DNA from: Notospermus geniculatus
Lineage: Eukaryota; Nemertea; Pilidiophora; Heteronemertea; Lineidae
DNA length: 64,000 nucleotides
Reading direction: 5' to 3'
Assembly (NCBI GenBank): GCA_002633025.1
Contig: NMRB01000405.1
Location: 210,412-274,411 of the forward strand
Shown in pieces: positions 1 to 12,800 of the stretch. Under the pieces are notes generated by a model. The model had not been told where the DNA came from. It worked only from the letters and a program-made list of their open reading frames with translations, and did not search any database. Position numbers and translations under genes: made by a program. How positions within the stretch are numbered: position 1 is the stretch's first letter; each line of letters opens with the position of its first letter.

Positions 1-800
1 CAGGGTTCCCGCGGCTCTTGAAAACCATTGAAAATCTTTGAATTTTAGAAGTGTGTTTTCCATGTCTGGAAAGTCATGGAATTATGTGATTTGCTAATAA
101 AGTCTGTGAAAGCCATGGAATTTTGACTTTTTGTGTATAAAAGAACTGATTGCCCTTATTTTTGTGCCAGTAGCTAAAAAACTTCCCCGACTCCCGGCTG
201 CTCTCGGCCTCCAGCGGCCACCTGACGGCAACGTGCATCCCACGCCTCATGCATCAACCGTTCCAAATAAGGGAATACATAACTAGGCATCCTCGTCACA
301 AAAACCATTCGACCAAAACATGTCTTGGAATTTGAAAAATTTTGTCTTGGAAAATCATTGAAATATCATGGAATTTTACTCAAGAAAATGTGCAGGAACC
401 CTGATTTAGGGGTACTTTGAATGACTTTTCCCCCGAAAAATTCTTTAAAAGGAACTCAGGAAGTTCTCTTACCGAAAAAAAATTTAAAAAGGGGTATGAA
501 AGTCCTATTCTCAATGGAAACGCTTGTTAAAAAGGGTGTGAAAATCCCTTGGTTCCTTTAATTAGGGGGTCTAATTGGCATGCATGAAAAATCCCGACAA
601 AGGGTTGGAAAATTCCCCTTGGTTCCTTCCATAAGGGGGTCCTTTTCAAACTCAGGAGTGGGGGCCGGGGGTCATCCATGATCATCAAATATTACTTGAC
701 AACTGCCGTTGGCATGGCTTGGGAACAACATTGCCTGTCTAAACAGTCCTATCGTGTCTATTTCAGTTCCTGCTCGTAACCCGGAGACCCGTATAAGTTC
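1..800. repeat. degenerate low-complexity repeats
   Basis: No gene seen. Positions 1-420 contain several imperfect copies of a unit based on 'catggaattttg' and 'gaaaaccattgaaa'. Positions 410-660 carry imperfect repeats of 'aaaatccc..ttggttcctt..aaggggg'. This looks like decayed dispersed repeat. Confidence 0.5.
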
Positions 801-809
801 ATTTCACAG

Positions 810-855
810 CCATCTTTGTGGTGAAGATTGCCGAAACTTGATCATATACTTCAAG
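810..855 (+). CDS. candidate small upstream exon of the FN3 receptor gene
   Basis: A 46-nt segment lies between a good acceptor (tttcacag) and a donor (caag|gtgaat). Read in the frame that ends in phase 0 it gives a short peptide ending NLIIYFK. That resembles a middle beta-strand of a fibronectin-III or cytokine-receptor domain, and it joins in phase with the exon at 3812. Only the splice motifs and phase support it, and the intron would be about 3 kb. It could be chance. Confidence 0.3.
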
Positions 856-1659
856 GTGAATATATAAGAATTTATAAGTACCAAGAATGTACAATTTCGT
901 AATCAAGCAAAAGGGTGGGCATTTACTTTTTCTGATAATAGAGAGCGTGTGGTAACTATATACTTTACATTCATTTCTCTAAGACCAGTGCATTATATCC
1001 TTATGCACCGCCCTCCGCTTTAATATGAATGAGGTCATAGGGCCTACTTTTAGTCCATTCAAGTTGAATGGTTCACACTCTCCATTGACCTGCTCTTGCA
1101 ACTGTGTGGTCAAAATACTGGTCAAAATAGAAAAGCCACAAGCCACGCCCCGTATACTACAAATTCTAAAATCACCCCACCATGCGTGATCAATAAATCT
1201 AACAAAAGATGAATCAGTTCAGTCTAACTCAGTGTAACAGACCTGGTGACCTTCTCGGCATCGGTGCACACAAGGACACAATACCCTGCCAATTGGCCAA
1301 CCATATTCAACTGAAGGTAATAAGGGGTTGGACTTGACGTGAGGCCTGCATATCTGGCACTGGTCTTAGAAAAACGAATTTAAAGTATATGCATGACCTT
1401 AGTGTAGGAATACTGCAGAACTAAACAGCTGGCTGCGCGAGACTACTTTATCCAGTGTTTTAGCTTGGCAGAACAAACTGAACTCGTTTGGGGTGGATTT
1501 GAAAGTATAAACATGATAAATAGTGGGGATGCATTTGTATTTAATGTGTATTGTTTGATTAACACCCAAATTAAGCAAACAGGTAATTAAACAACACAAT
1601 AAGTACATTTAAGTTTAATCTGTATTCATTGAGTGTGATTAGTTTCACGGCAAACTGCA

Positions 1660-2175
1660 CCCACGCGACGCGAGGATGACTGAAAAATAGGCCTTTAGAG
1701 ATAATTTTGGGGTCCATTGGGCAGGGTTCGCTATATCCGGGAGTTCGTTATATCGAGGTTCGTTATAGCGAGGTTGCACTGTATAGTTTTGTGCAACCGT
1801 ACCAACTCCATGCCACTGCATGTCATATGACAATATATTCAAGCCAGGAAAGAACTCAGTAACATAGATGGCAGCACTTAGTAGTACTCCTGAACCCTAC
1901 CAGACATAGTAGTATGTTGTTTACAATGATACCAGGCATAGTATAGTTCTGTGCAACTGTACCAACTTGGTAGCCAGTTTGGTATCCAACATAGAATGAT
2001 ACTAGGCCTAGTATGCTTTTGTGCAACCGGCCTCTGGTTATTATGTCCCTGTAAAAATTCTTTTGATACCAAAAGTATACAATTTCGTGGGTTGGTATGT
2101 CTCAAAAATCCCAAATAACATGATGTAAACATCCATTTTTACAAACATTGAATGTAAACAATGAAGTCGTGATAC
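1660..2175. repeat. dispersed repeat with 'ttcgttatatcgaggtt' core
   Basis: Contains gttcgctatatcc / gttcgttatatcgagg / ttcgttatagcgagg iterations, then imperfect repeats of 'gtgcaac(c/t)gtaccaac'. The part at 2052-2172 is repeated at 17513-17640 with about 85-90 percent identity. No gene is seen at 856-1660 or here. Confidence 0.5.
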
Positions 2176-2177
2176 AT

Positions 2178-3172
2178 TTTTAGCTCAGCTGACCAAAGGT
2201 CAGCAGAGCTAGTAGAATAAGTATTCAGTGGCGTCACGTGTCAGTCCGTCACCCCGTCCGTCAAACTATGCCCGACGTTTTGTAGCCATAATAGCTAGAG
2301 ACTTCAAATTTCATCTGAAGGTAGCCCTGGGTGAACTCTCCTCGGAAACAAAAAATTAGCGCGATGTGACACATAGTAAGCTCTCCAGGGGGCGTTTCCC
2401 TTAAAACGAAATATGGCGATATCTCAGGCCCAATGATATATCTGTATACAAAAGTGACAGGACAGATAGGATTATATTTTCTACATCAGTTCAAAGGGAC
2501 ATTAATGTCAGATCTGTTCACCAGGGGACGGTATTCAATGAAATAAAAAAACAGGGGTATTTGAATTTCCCGCACTTTGAAGTTCCAAATTATGCATGAG
2601 TAACTCAGTACCTGGTGTCCTGTCCCACATAGCCAGTGGTAACACTGATACAATGTTGAACCATACATGTAGCTGATAAAAATGGCCACTGTGCTTTTGA
2701 TCACTTGAGAAGTTCAACATGCTGTTATAGCCTAACTAATCTTTCATCAGGTAAGGTAACATACTTCAACTCATTCTTTTGTGTGTGGCAACAGTCTCAA
2801 TGCCTAATTGGCAATTTAGGTCATTCAAATAGTTATATTTGAACAGTCTATGTGAGCATGCATTGCTTGATAATGATTAACCTTGCCACCATGAATTAGT
2901 GTTGTGGTCTCACTAACCAGTGGTGGCATCCAGGCAACCCAGTAGCTTTACCCTGTTGCCTGGAGCTATGTTGATATTCATATCAGCATCTTCTACTGTA
3001 TGCAGGGCTTGCAGTACCATTGGAAACACTGCTATTTTACTTATGTGCCTTAAATCATGAAATTCATGACTTTGAATTTAATGTTAGGGGACAGTTTTCA
3101 GGCTAGAGCATGTGCCTACAATTTAACTAAATTACACCTAAAAATCAATATTGTCAGCTGAGCGCATCGCCC
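2178..3172. mobile_element. TIR-type element with AGCTCAGCTGACC terminus
   Basis: One end reads agctcagctgacc and the other, inverted, gtcagctgagcgc. The element sits directly after the repeat copy ending 'gatacattttt', suggesting insertion into it. No transposase ORF is present, so it is a non-autonomous DNA element if the boundaries are right. No convincing TSD was found. Confidence 0.35.
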
Positions 3173-3811
3173 ATGGGCGACTTGTCTTTAAGATCCATTC
3201 GGTTGCAGGGTCACCAGAGGCAAATTAAACTCACCTTTTGGCACATATTCGGAGTTGTACATTCTTGGTACTTATATATTCTTGGTAATACTGACCACAG
3301 TTTCTTGCTGTTTGGGGATGAATTAGTGAAAACTTCTTAAAACTGGTAAAAACCAATGGAGTTCTGGCACAAAGGGTTAATAGAAAGGTTCAATACTTTC
3401 ATAATGTTTCTGAATCGTCAATTCCTCAAAATAATAGAGTAGAGGTTTAGCACCGTTCCGACTCCGACTCCGACTTCAGCTACGAGAATGAATTGCAGTC
3501 CGCTATGGACATCCTTGATAAAAACGATCTGATAGAAGTTTTCAATTCGTCAAACACCATAAATTGAAGGCAGAAATTTTTGGCCTTATAAATCGGAAGT
3601 GCGGATAAACAATGAATATGGAAGTCGTAATCCTAGTCGTTGCGACTTGAAACACGGCTGCAATATTTGCGATTTGCGTGCACTTCCGATTACAAGTCAT
3701 GGAATCATGGATGTCTACAGCGGACTACAATTTATTCATTCTGGTAGTTGAAGCCGGAGTCGGAGTCGGAAAGCTGCGCAACCTCTCTATTGTTTTAACT
3801 GTTTTTTCCAG

Positions 3812-6800
3812 GAAATCCCAGAAAAGTTTACCCATGGGAATACCATTGGTATGCAGGCGTCTGTTAACGATGGCCACATAAAAACGGCCGAATGCCCTGA
3901 ATTCAAATTGGGAAAGTGTGAAATACATGTAAACAAGGTGCCCCTAACGAGTGGTTTCACTGTTACATTGACGGCTTCTACGTCGGTCGGCGCTGGGCCC
4001 CTCATTGCGACTAGCAGAATGAACATACCAAAATATGACGCAGGTAAGACAGACTTCATCTCTGAAATTTTTTATGACACACGGGTTAAGGGGAAGCTGT
4101 TGTTGTTTTCATATTGCTTGGATCCAGGCTGCTCTGAGAAAAGCAATGAAGACACCCCAGTTGACTGTTTTTATGGTCCACTGTGCTTTATAGAAACAGA
4201 AAATGAGCAAAGTCCCAAGAATTCCAACTTAATTACATTACATAATCAATAACAAAGAAATTCACCGAACATGAAAAACAGGTACAATTTCTTGCAGTAG
4301 AAGCATGTAAATGACATATTCAGGGAGTGGCAGCAATGTCACAAACGCCGAATCGGTTAATGTCGTCCTGGGTATAACAGAAATGTACCCAGGTTCAATG
4401 TCATCCCACAAAACTATACCCTGGGTATAGTTCGATCAACAAAAGTATAGGCCTACCGATGATTGGATACAGCACCTGAAGACGAGATTGTTCTCGCAAA
4501 TGCCACATGACCACCAAGCATGACAAGCCGAAAAACATCGCTCTAGCACCCGACACGACAGGCACCATTTTAATATATCGTACCGACAGCCATCAGAGAA
4601 TTTTTCGTGCCGTTTATCGTCACTCAAATCCACAATAGTAATCGCAGCACGGCTGATGTAATGTCGATGCGGACGTAGATGAACGCACGACACTGAACAA
4701 AAATGTGACGCAGATCGGCGCTGTTCATTTCTTTGAAATTGTGAGCGCAACTTGAGATAAGTTTGGACCATTGTTTTAAGATAAATGTTAACAGATGACC
4801 CATGCTATCGATGAGCACAAAAGCTGAGAATATTGACTGGTAGGCCTATTTTGGTGATGTTGATTGCAAAAGTGCCGTCTCAGTTGAAGCGAGAAACAAA
4901 ATGGCGGCCATCCATTCCTGACTCGTACCAAGGCTCAAAACTACGGTACTGGGTATACTTTTGTAGATAGAACTATACCCAGGGTATAGTTTTGTGGGAC
5001 GACATTGAATCTGACCGTGGAATTGCCCTGATGTCCAATGCAGCCAAAACTGACACCCAAAAACGTACCCAAATTGAGAGAAAGCCTCCATTTAGATGAT
5101 GCTCCATGCTTGTATGAGGTTGACTTTCTTGTTTTAGGTGCTGCAGTCACGGAGAACCTGGTTGGCGAGATCCAGAATGCAACAAGCACGGGCGATAAAG
5201 CTGTTGTGCTTTTCGAGTGGTCTTATGTTTCTGAGCAAAAGCCGCACAGTTTTGTCTTATATGGGATTTTTGAGGTTAGTGGTTTCCTTTGCCTGTTATT
5301 GCCTGTCCTGCCGAACTCCCCCCCCCCCCNAGGAAAGAAATGGGGATCCTAGCTACGATAGAGGGCAGCACACCGAAACCACGTCCTATAGGCCTACAAT
5401 GGACACCTTTTGTGTGGAAATTGATCAGGACCGGGATGTCAGTTTCATTTCAATACAGGGTGAGGCCCTTGGTGAATTGTTCCATGCAGAACATTCAAGA
5501 GCACACACAACACCGTAGCCTTGTAACTGACAAAAGGATTATCCTGTGGAAAAGGCAACCAAAAAATGAAGTACAGGTACATGTAGAACATGAAAATCAA
5601 ACTTTTTAAAACTTAACAACAATAAACATCTGATGCCACAGCTAGGCTACTAGTAATCCATTTTGCATCACCACTGACTTTGCTTCACAAAAATGGCTCT
5701 GGAGGTAAAACTACTGGACCGAATCGAGGTTTGGGACTGAGGGTGGTGGAAGTATGGTTGTGCGGTTTTTTTGGACCACCCTGTATAGGGCCATATTTTA
5801 GAACGTTCCTTACCATTAAGGCCCACCTTAAATCTATTGTTCTCGATGGTTTTACAATAGACTTAAGGTCGACCTTAACGTTAAGGAACGTTCTAAAATA
5901 CGACCCATAGTTTTAACCACTAGTGACAGCTATTGAGGCAGTCGGCTAGAATCCCAATATGGGAGAATACCTAAAGGGTCAGCTCTGGGCTTGTTCCACA
6001 GGGTTCGAAACATGTCCCATATTTTGAGACATCTTCCAAAACAACTTGTAAAGACGTCCTGTCAACTGGTTATTTTTTCTCACAGAACAAAGTGAACTGG
6101 TGGATGTTGAACGGAACCGTTACCACTGCCGAAATCGCGATAGAACACATCCAGCCACACTTACGGAATTATCACTTTGCAGTTGCTCCTGAGAAATCTG
6201 GTACGAGCACGGGAATGTCTAAACCATTTCTTACGTGTCTGTATAAAATCAATGGAGGTAAGGGACAACAATTTCAGAGGTGCAGTGGAAACGTCGGCCC
6301 CTATGTCACCTCTGAGGTTACAGGTTCGATTGCCGGTCAGACCCGACCGTCAAGTGATAGAGCGGGCAACTTTCCCTGACACCGTTCGTGAATAAACGCG
6401 AGGCTCCACCCGAGCGGGTTTGGTGTCACAACCAAGGCCCGTCGCCGAGGGCTTAATTTCTATTCTAAAATACCTGAAACTAAACATTCGTATTTATGTT
6501 CAGTGTAAGTTTGATTGCAAATTGACCTGCTAAGATGCCAGGTAGGACGCTCCGTCAATGGTGCGACATCAGTGAATCACGCACTGTGTATACAAACCTG
6601 TATATGGTGCCTATATCGTGTACATCTGTGTGCAGCGCTAACAGCCCGCTAATAGCAAGCTGCAGGAGTCAAGATGAGCTAGCAGGGTGCTTTCTTTAGA
6701 TATTTAGCTAATAGGGAGGTTTCGCAAGCGCCCGGTTAGGCCCTACGACTACGTTTATCTATTGTGTGGGTATACCCAAACAGTAGATAAACGTCTCGTA

Positions 6801-9800
6801 TGGCCTAATCGGGCGCTTGCGAAACCTCCCTAATGACACAAAACATGCTTGGGATAGGTCACTAAATGTTCATCTCGCCGACATTCTTTGCACTACCTCG
6901 CTGAATGCTCGAAGCTAGAAATGCTGGACGCCAGACGCCATTTTAGAAACACGAGTGAGGTTCTTGGTTGTGTCACCCAAACCCCCGCTGCATTCAGAAT
7001 GAGGCTTATGCATTATCCATTTGAAACATACGCACGAGATACCAAGGTATTTTAGAATCAAATGTAAACCCCGGCGTTACAGTCATTGTTTTTTTTTTTA
7101 ATTACAGAATACCCAGTCATTCAACCCTTGAAGTTTGAAGCCAAGAAACAGGCACAGAAGAGTCTAATGTTCGAGTTAGAGAAGCAGATTTGTAAACCTG
7201 GACACCGGCAGATTATATACATCATCATCAACTTAATACAGGTGAATGCAGAGGGTAAACGAGACACAGGTAGGTGATCTTATGTGTTTTAGAGCTGTCG
7301 TATTTTTCGTTTAGGTATTCCAGCAAATATTACAGCTGTTCGTGTATATCTCACGCAGTGGTTCATTGCAAATGCACAGAGATACATGTACACCAGCTGT
7401 GCATTTATTCATCTGCCAGACGAGGTTGCTTGTGCAAACTGCCAAGCATAAAAGCCCATTTCCCACTACCGGCACTCTTCATTCCATATCCGAGTGGCGC
7501 GAGGTTTTCAGCTGATATCTCCACAAGGGCTGGGTCAAATTCGACATACCATACATCAATTAACTTGTCTTTCTTGTCGGTATCTTTCTGCTATCTTCAT
7601 TGTTCGATTAAGGCCGGCATAACGGATCCTTCTCTCAAAACCCATTTCATTTCGCTATGGTGTTCAGTGAAGTTCGGCTGTTAACACAAACTGTGATTTG
7701 TGAAAGAACTTTTTTCTGTCACGTTTTCGGGAAAAGGACAGTGATGATTGATGATTAAATCGACTGATGTATGGTATGTCAAATTGATCCAGCCGTTGCG
7801 GAGATATCGTTCATAAACCTCGCGCCAATTGGATGTGGAATGAAGAGTAGATAGTCCGAACGTCTTACTAGTATTGCTATTTTTAGCCTATGCTGGACGC
7901 AATATAGAGTCAGATGATGAGCAAACGAAGAACCGGATTTTGGTTCTACGTCGTCAGCATGATCAGATCACTGATTGGTGGTTCGCGTACCACGTGACCT
8001 CAAACAGTGAAGACAAAATGAAAGATGGCGATGCTGTGCATCGGCTTTTCCAGAGGACAATTTTTCGTGATTTTGATAACAAATTGCGATTTTCTTGCCT
8101 AAGAAATGTTTGTCTGGCTAGAGTGAACAGAGAGCGTGATTGCGAGTGTAGCTGGTTGAAACCTAAGCAAGCAGAATGCCTGAGAGCAGCGTTGTCAAAT
8201 GATAGGATTGCCGTGATATGGGAATCTAAATAAACTAAATGAATATGCAAAACACGTCCTGGAGATGGACGGACCAATCAAAATAGACTCCCCACCGCAA
8301 TAGGCTTCATCTGACTCTTGTTGCGTCCGTCAGTTCTGCAAATTAGCAACAGGTGGCAGTGTTCGGACTAGTGGAGTAGAAAGCAACCTCGTCCCCAGGA
8401 TCTAACTGGAAATTTCTTCTGCTTTTGCCTTGGGACGAGGTCATTATGGGCTTCGATCGTTAGACCCTGGATTCACTTCAAGATTCTTGGCACCTCGTCC
8501 CCAACGATAATTTCATCCTCGGTTACAGTAAATGATTGTAAAAAAATATATTTTCATGAAACTGTATTATGAACACTTATGTCTATCATCAGAAAGAATA
8601 ATGTTTGCTATGATATGAAAAATAAAATAAACCATAGACCATATTTTAATCCATTTTCCTGGGTATTTCAAATTTCAAATTGGGTATGACGTCACGCCGA
8701 TAGCCAATCACAGCCGAGGTGTTCCGTTCTGAAGCCAGGGCTTAACAACCCAACGTTAAGCCCTGAGAACGAGGTTGGAGTAGAAAGATCTCCACAGTCC
8801 ATCTATAGCACAACATACTCGGGTGGACCATAGTTTTTATGATATGTTGCAGATTACAACAAAACGGTGACGATAAAGGCACCAAACTCAATCTATAAAC
8901 ACGTATTCGACGACCTCGAAGACAGCACCTATTATAACATTAGCCTTACGGCCGTCTGTCGGGACGGCTCTTTCTGTCAACATTCTCTGGGAGTTAAACT
9001 CAAGACGAATCCCCCGCTGCCATTTGTGCTCCCTCCTTGGGCAAAAGGTGTTACCGACTTTGTGGGTTTGGCCTTGCTGTTCCTGATTGGCTTTGGAATC
9101 TACAGGTAAGTACCCATGAAAGTGATCATGTACGTACGTCATAAACGAATCAAACATAAAGGTTAAACTGCGAACGATGAAGTAACCGAGGGATACACTT
9201 AATGTGGGTAGTCTGTAGTTTCCGGAAAGCCGGAAACCTGGAAAGTATGTTGGAAAGCTGGAAAGTGTAGGGAATCCAAAAGGATCAGTATAAAATCTGG
9301 AATATCCCGATGGAATGATCCTGGTGGTGGTCGAAGTTTGTTGTTGTCATGTGTTGTGGTCGTCGTCACCAGGTAAAGATTTAGATGTTGTTATTTCAGG
9401 TACTTTTGGATGCTTGTCTGATATGGATTGAGCGATATTAACCCCATACCTCCCACATGCTTTTATTTTTTTTAAATGTCTGAGGTGTGTGCACGGAGGG
9501 GCGACTACAGCATGTTGTTATCGCCGGTACGGGCGATTTCTGTGGTGCGAATCAGATACTGACATGATGCATTGTGACCACTCTGTTACGATAGCATGGC
9601 GGAGAACAGGCCGTGGATTCGGGATTGAGATTGGCTGATCAGAAAAATCTCCTAAACGACACGAATATGCGCTTTTGATTAAGAAAAATGCTAAAAATTA
9701 ATGAACAAATGTCGAAGTATGGATGTTCCTCCATGGAAGTAATTGTACGTTAGCGGTCATTTTCAGGCCCCCTTTAGGACCACGAATCGGCTTCGAGTCC

Positions 9801-12800
9801 ACTTCTGCCGTCTAACGCAAACTAAGGCAGTAGCCTTGGTTTCATCTGAAAGGCGAACCAACAAAGTTGTAGGTGCGCCGCAGGAAGATATTTTCGCGTT
9901 TGTTAATAACTAAAACGACGAGTGCCAAGCTAGGATAGCAGCTATGATTTATTTGTTCACTGATCATACTGCTGTGATGTAAGAAGGTCACACATTCCGT
10001 TTTATGTAATCCTTTTTCTACAATTTAACACTTTCTGGTACTTTCCAACTTTCCAGCTTTCCAGGTTTCCAGCTTTCCGGAAACTACAGACTCCCTTAAT
10101 GTGTTGCCACCAGATGTCTCTCTCACTGCCTGAATCTTGACTTTACGTATAAATAGGCAGGAGCTTCAACGTTTTTTATGGTGATGGGTTGCACGAATCT
10201 GTCAACTTGATGCCTTGATTTCTATTTCTGAGGACACCAGGCATGCCAGAGCTATTATCAGCACAATTAGTGTTCCATGTGCAAATGTACGTTAGCCTAT
10301 TCAAATGTACCGTACAGAGATGACCCTGCGCTCTCATCGTTCGTGGGGTTCTCATTTTTTTCAGTCCTTTTGTATCATACGATCAACTAGTCTGAATTCA
10401 ACAAAATTTGCACTAAACATGCAGAAGGGTCTTGCCTTTAATTTGGAAGAGTCAGAATGCAAATCTGTTGAGGTTTAAAGGGATGTTGTTCACATTTATA
10501 AGAATATGAAATAGAAATCGAGTTCCTAAGGTGAAAGACATTGCTTCCTACCAGAATCGAACCCACGGACCCTCGCATAAGGCATCAATCGCCAGCACTA
10601 AGGGGCAGCACGCCTTAAACCACTAGGCCAAATCCCCATCTTCAAAAAAGATGGTTCAATGGCCCATGTTTAAACGAGGCGTCCATCAGTGCCCTGCGAG
10701 TAGTCCAAACAATCTCCGACCCAAACAGTTTTATGTTATGGGAGGGGTCACAAATAAAATTCACATTCATAGAAGGTACACATTTATAAAATGCTAAATT
10801 TGTAAGTTGATCCTTTATGTTTGATTCCTTTGTGTGTACAGTCATTGACAAAGGTTTATCTCCACATGACATCTTGAATATTTCAAATACTACTGGGCCA
10901 ATTTTAACACGGTTTGTTGCACATGAAAGTATATCAATTTCTGCATCAACATTTGGATATTCGGAAATATCGTTAAGGATTTTGGGCTTTGTTTCATCAA
11001 AATAATGTTGAGTGGTTGCTGAGTATATGAGATTATCAAAATTTTGATAATTTGAGATTTTCGTGCTTTTCGATGCAATTAGATAAAGCTAATCTCAGAA
11101 TACGGGTTTACAAAATTTTGGAACTTTTTGGGTTATTTGGGCAGTAATATGAAAATATCAAAATGTTGATATTTTTAAAAACATGCTTAACTTCTTACCG
11201 GTTTATGCTAAAAGTTCCAAAACCTCATACTTCTACGTTTTGAAGTGAGCTCGGTCTACTGATATCAAAATTTTGTGAAAAATTCGAAATTTTCAAATCA
11301 TCGAAATTTTGATAATCTCAGATATCTCAGCAACAACTCAACATATTTTGATGAAACAAAGCCCTGAATCCTTAGAAAGTTCCACTCTATCAGAACTGCA
11401 ACAAAAATCACAAAAAATTACGTAATAACAATGTTGATTTTTAGTGTTTTTTTCTGATGAGCTATTGCATAATAACGATATTTCCGAATATCCAAAACTT
11501 TGATGCAGAAATATTACCAACAAGATATACTTTCATGTGCAAAAACCCGTTTTAAAATTCGCCCAGTAGTATTTGAAATATTCAAGACGTCAGGTGCAGA
11601 TAAACTTATGTCAATGACTGTACGTATATTGGAAAATGTGTCACTGCTTACCTGGTCCCTTCTGTGATATTTTTTTCGAGATCTCTCATTTGGAGATGTA
11701 TTAAACTCGTCTTCAAGTCGTCCTTGGTACTCAGTCAATTTACTTCTGGTGCAGGTTCTACAAAAGAGTGATCAGCAAGGGTGGAAAAATGCCTATCAAG
11801 TGGATACTAGCCACGAAGACTAAGGTAAGAAATAGACCACGTTGACCCGACTAAAGTTAGGGGTTTCGTTTCTTATACTGCGAGATTGTCCCAAAGGACG
11901 TGTTTCAAAATTGATCACCCCAAGAAAATAGGGCAAAATTTAACTTTGAAATGATCACAAAGATTTGTGCCATTGATTTTCCAAAAATCAAATGCAGTAT
12001 TTGATAATATAGACCTTTTTATTAATTTCTCCATCTGGGATGTACAGTGTACACTCATTTGAAGGAGGGTATCGAAAAATATTGAGCTTACCAGCAAAAT
12101 CTATCGTTCTGTCCGACACCAAAACTACTTTCTGCTCTCAGACTTTAAAGGGTTAATAGATCAATTACTTTGCAGTGCCATAAGTTAGAGCTCCATGATA
12201 CCTAGGTCTGACATGAATATTGTAGAGTTTCAAGAAACAAGTAGACAAAATAATGGTGAAAATTTTCTGGTGTCGGACGGAACACTTTTTGAAACACACC
12301 CCAATCAAGCCAGCCCTCAAATATACGCCTGTAAGACCTCCAGAATTCCAGCTGTTTTTTGGCAGAAATGACATACTAGAAGCGCCCTTAGTGGACACCT
12401 CCGCTGGCAGGACACGAAAATTCAGTTTCAAACTTGTCATTTGTATTCATTTAGACCTCCTTAATCAGGACACTTGAGCACGGTGTAAAAGGTGTTAGCA
12501 AAAGCATTTGCTAACTTTTTTTGAATACTAGCAATTTGGTGAATATGTACAGTCTTTGACAAAAGTTTGATACACCTTGAATATTTTAAATGCTTCTGGG
12601 TCAATCTCCACAAGGTTTGTTTCACATTAAAGTATATCGCAGACAAAAAGTCCCAACATTTTGTAAACCCATATTCTGAGGTCAGCTTTATCTAATGGAA
12701 TCATAATTTCCTGAAAAGCAGGAAAATCTCAAATTATCAAAATTATGATCATCTCTATCTCAGCAACCGCTCAACATATTTTGATGAAACAAAGCCCCAA

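Noticed and set aside
4436-4818. Minus-strand frames of 64-111 codons with Cys-rich sequence
   Set aside because: They lie inside the foldback element 4355-5012, have no motif, and follow its inverted arms.
10533-10640. A genuine tRNA gene on the minus strand
   Set aside because: A- and B-box-like words exist, but the cloverleaf is not closed, three copies are flanked by TSDs, and the flanks are shared. It is a SINE.
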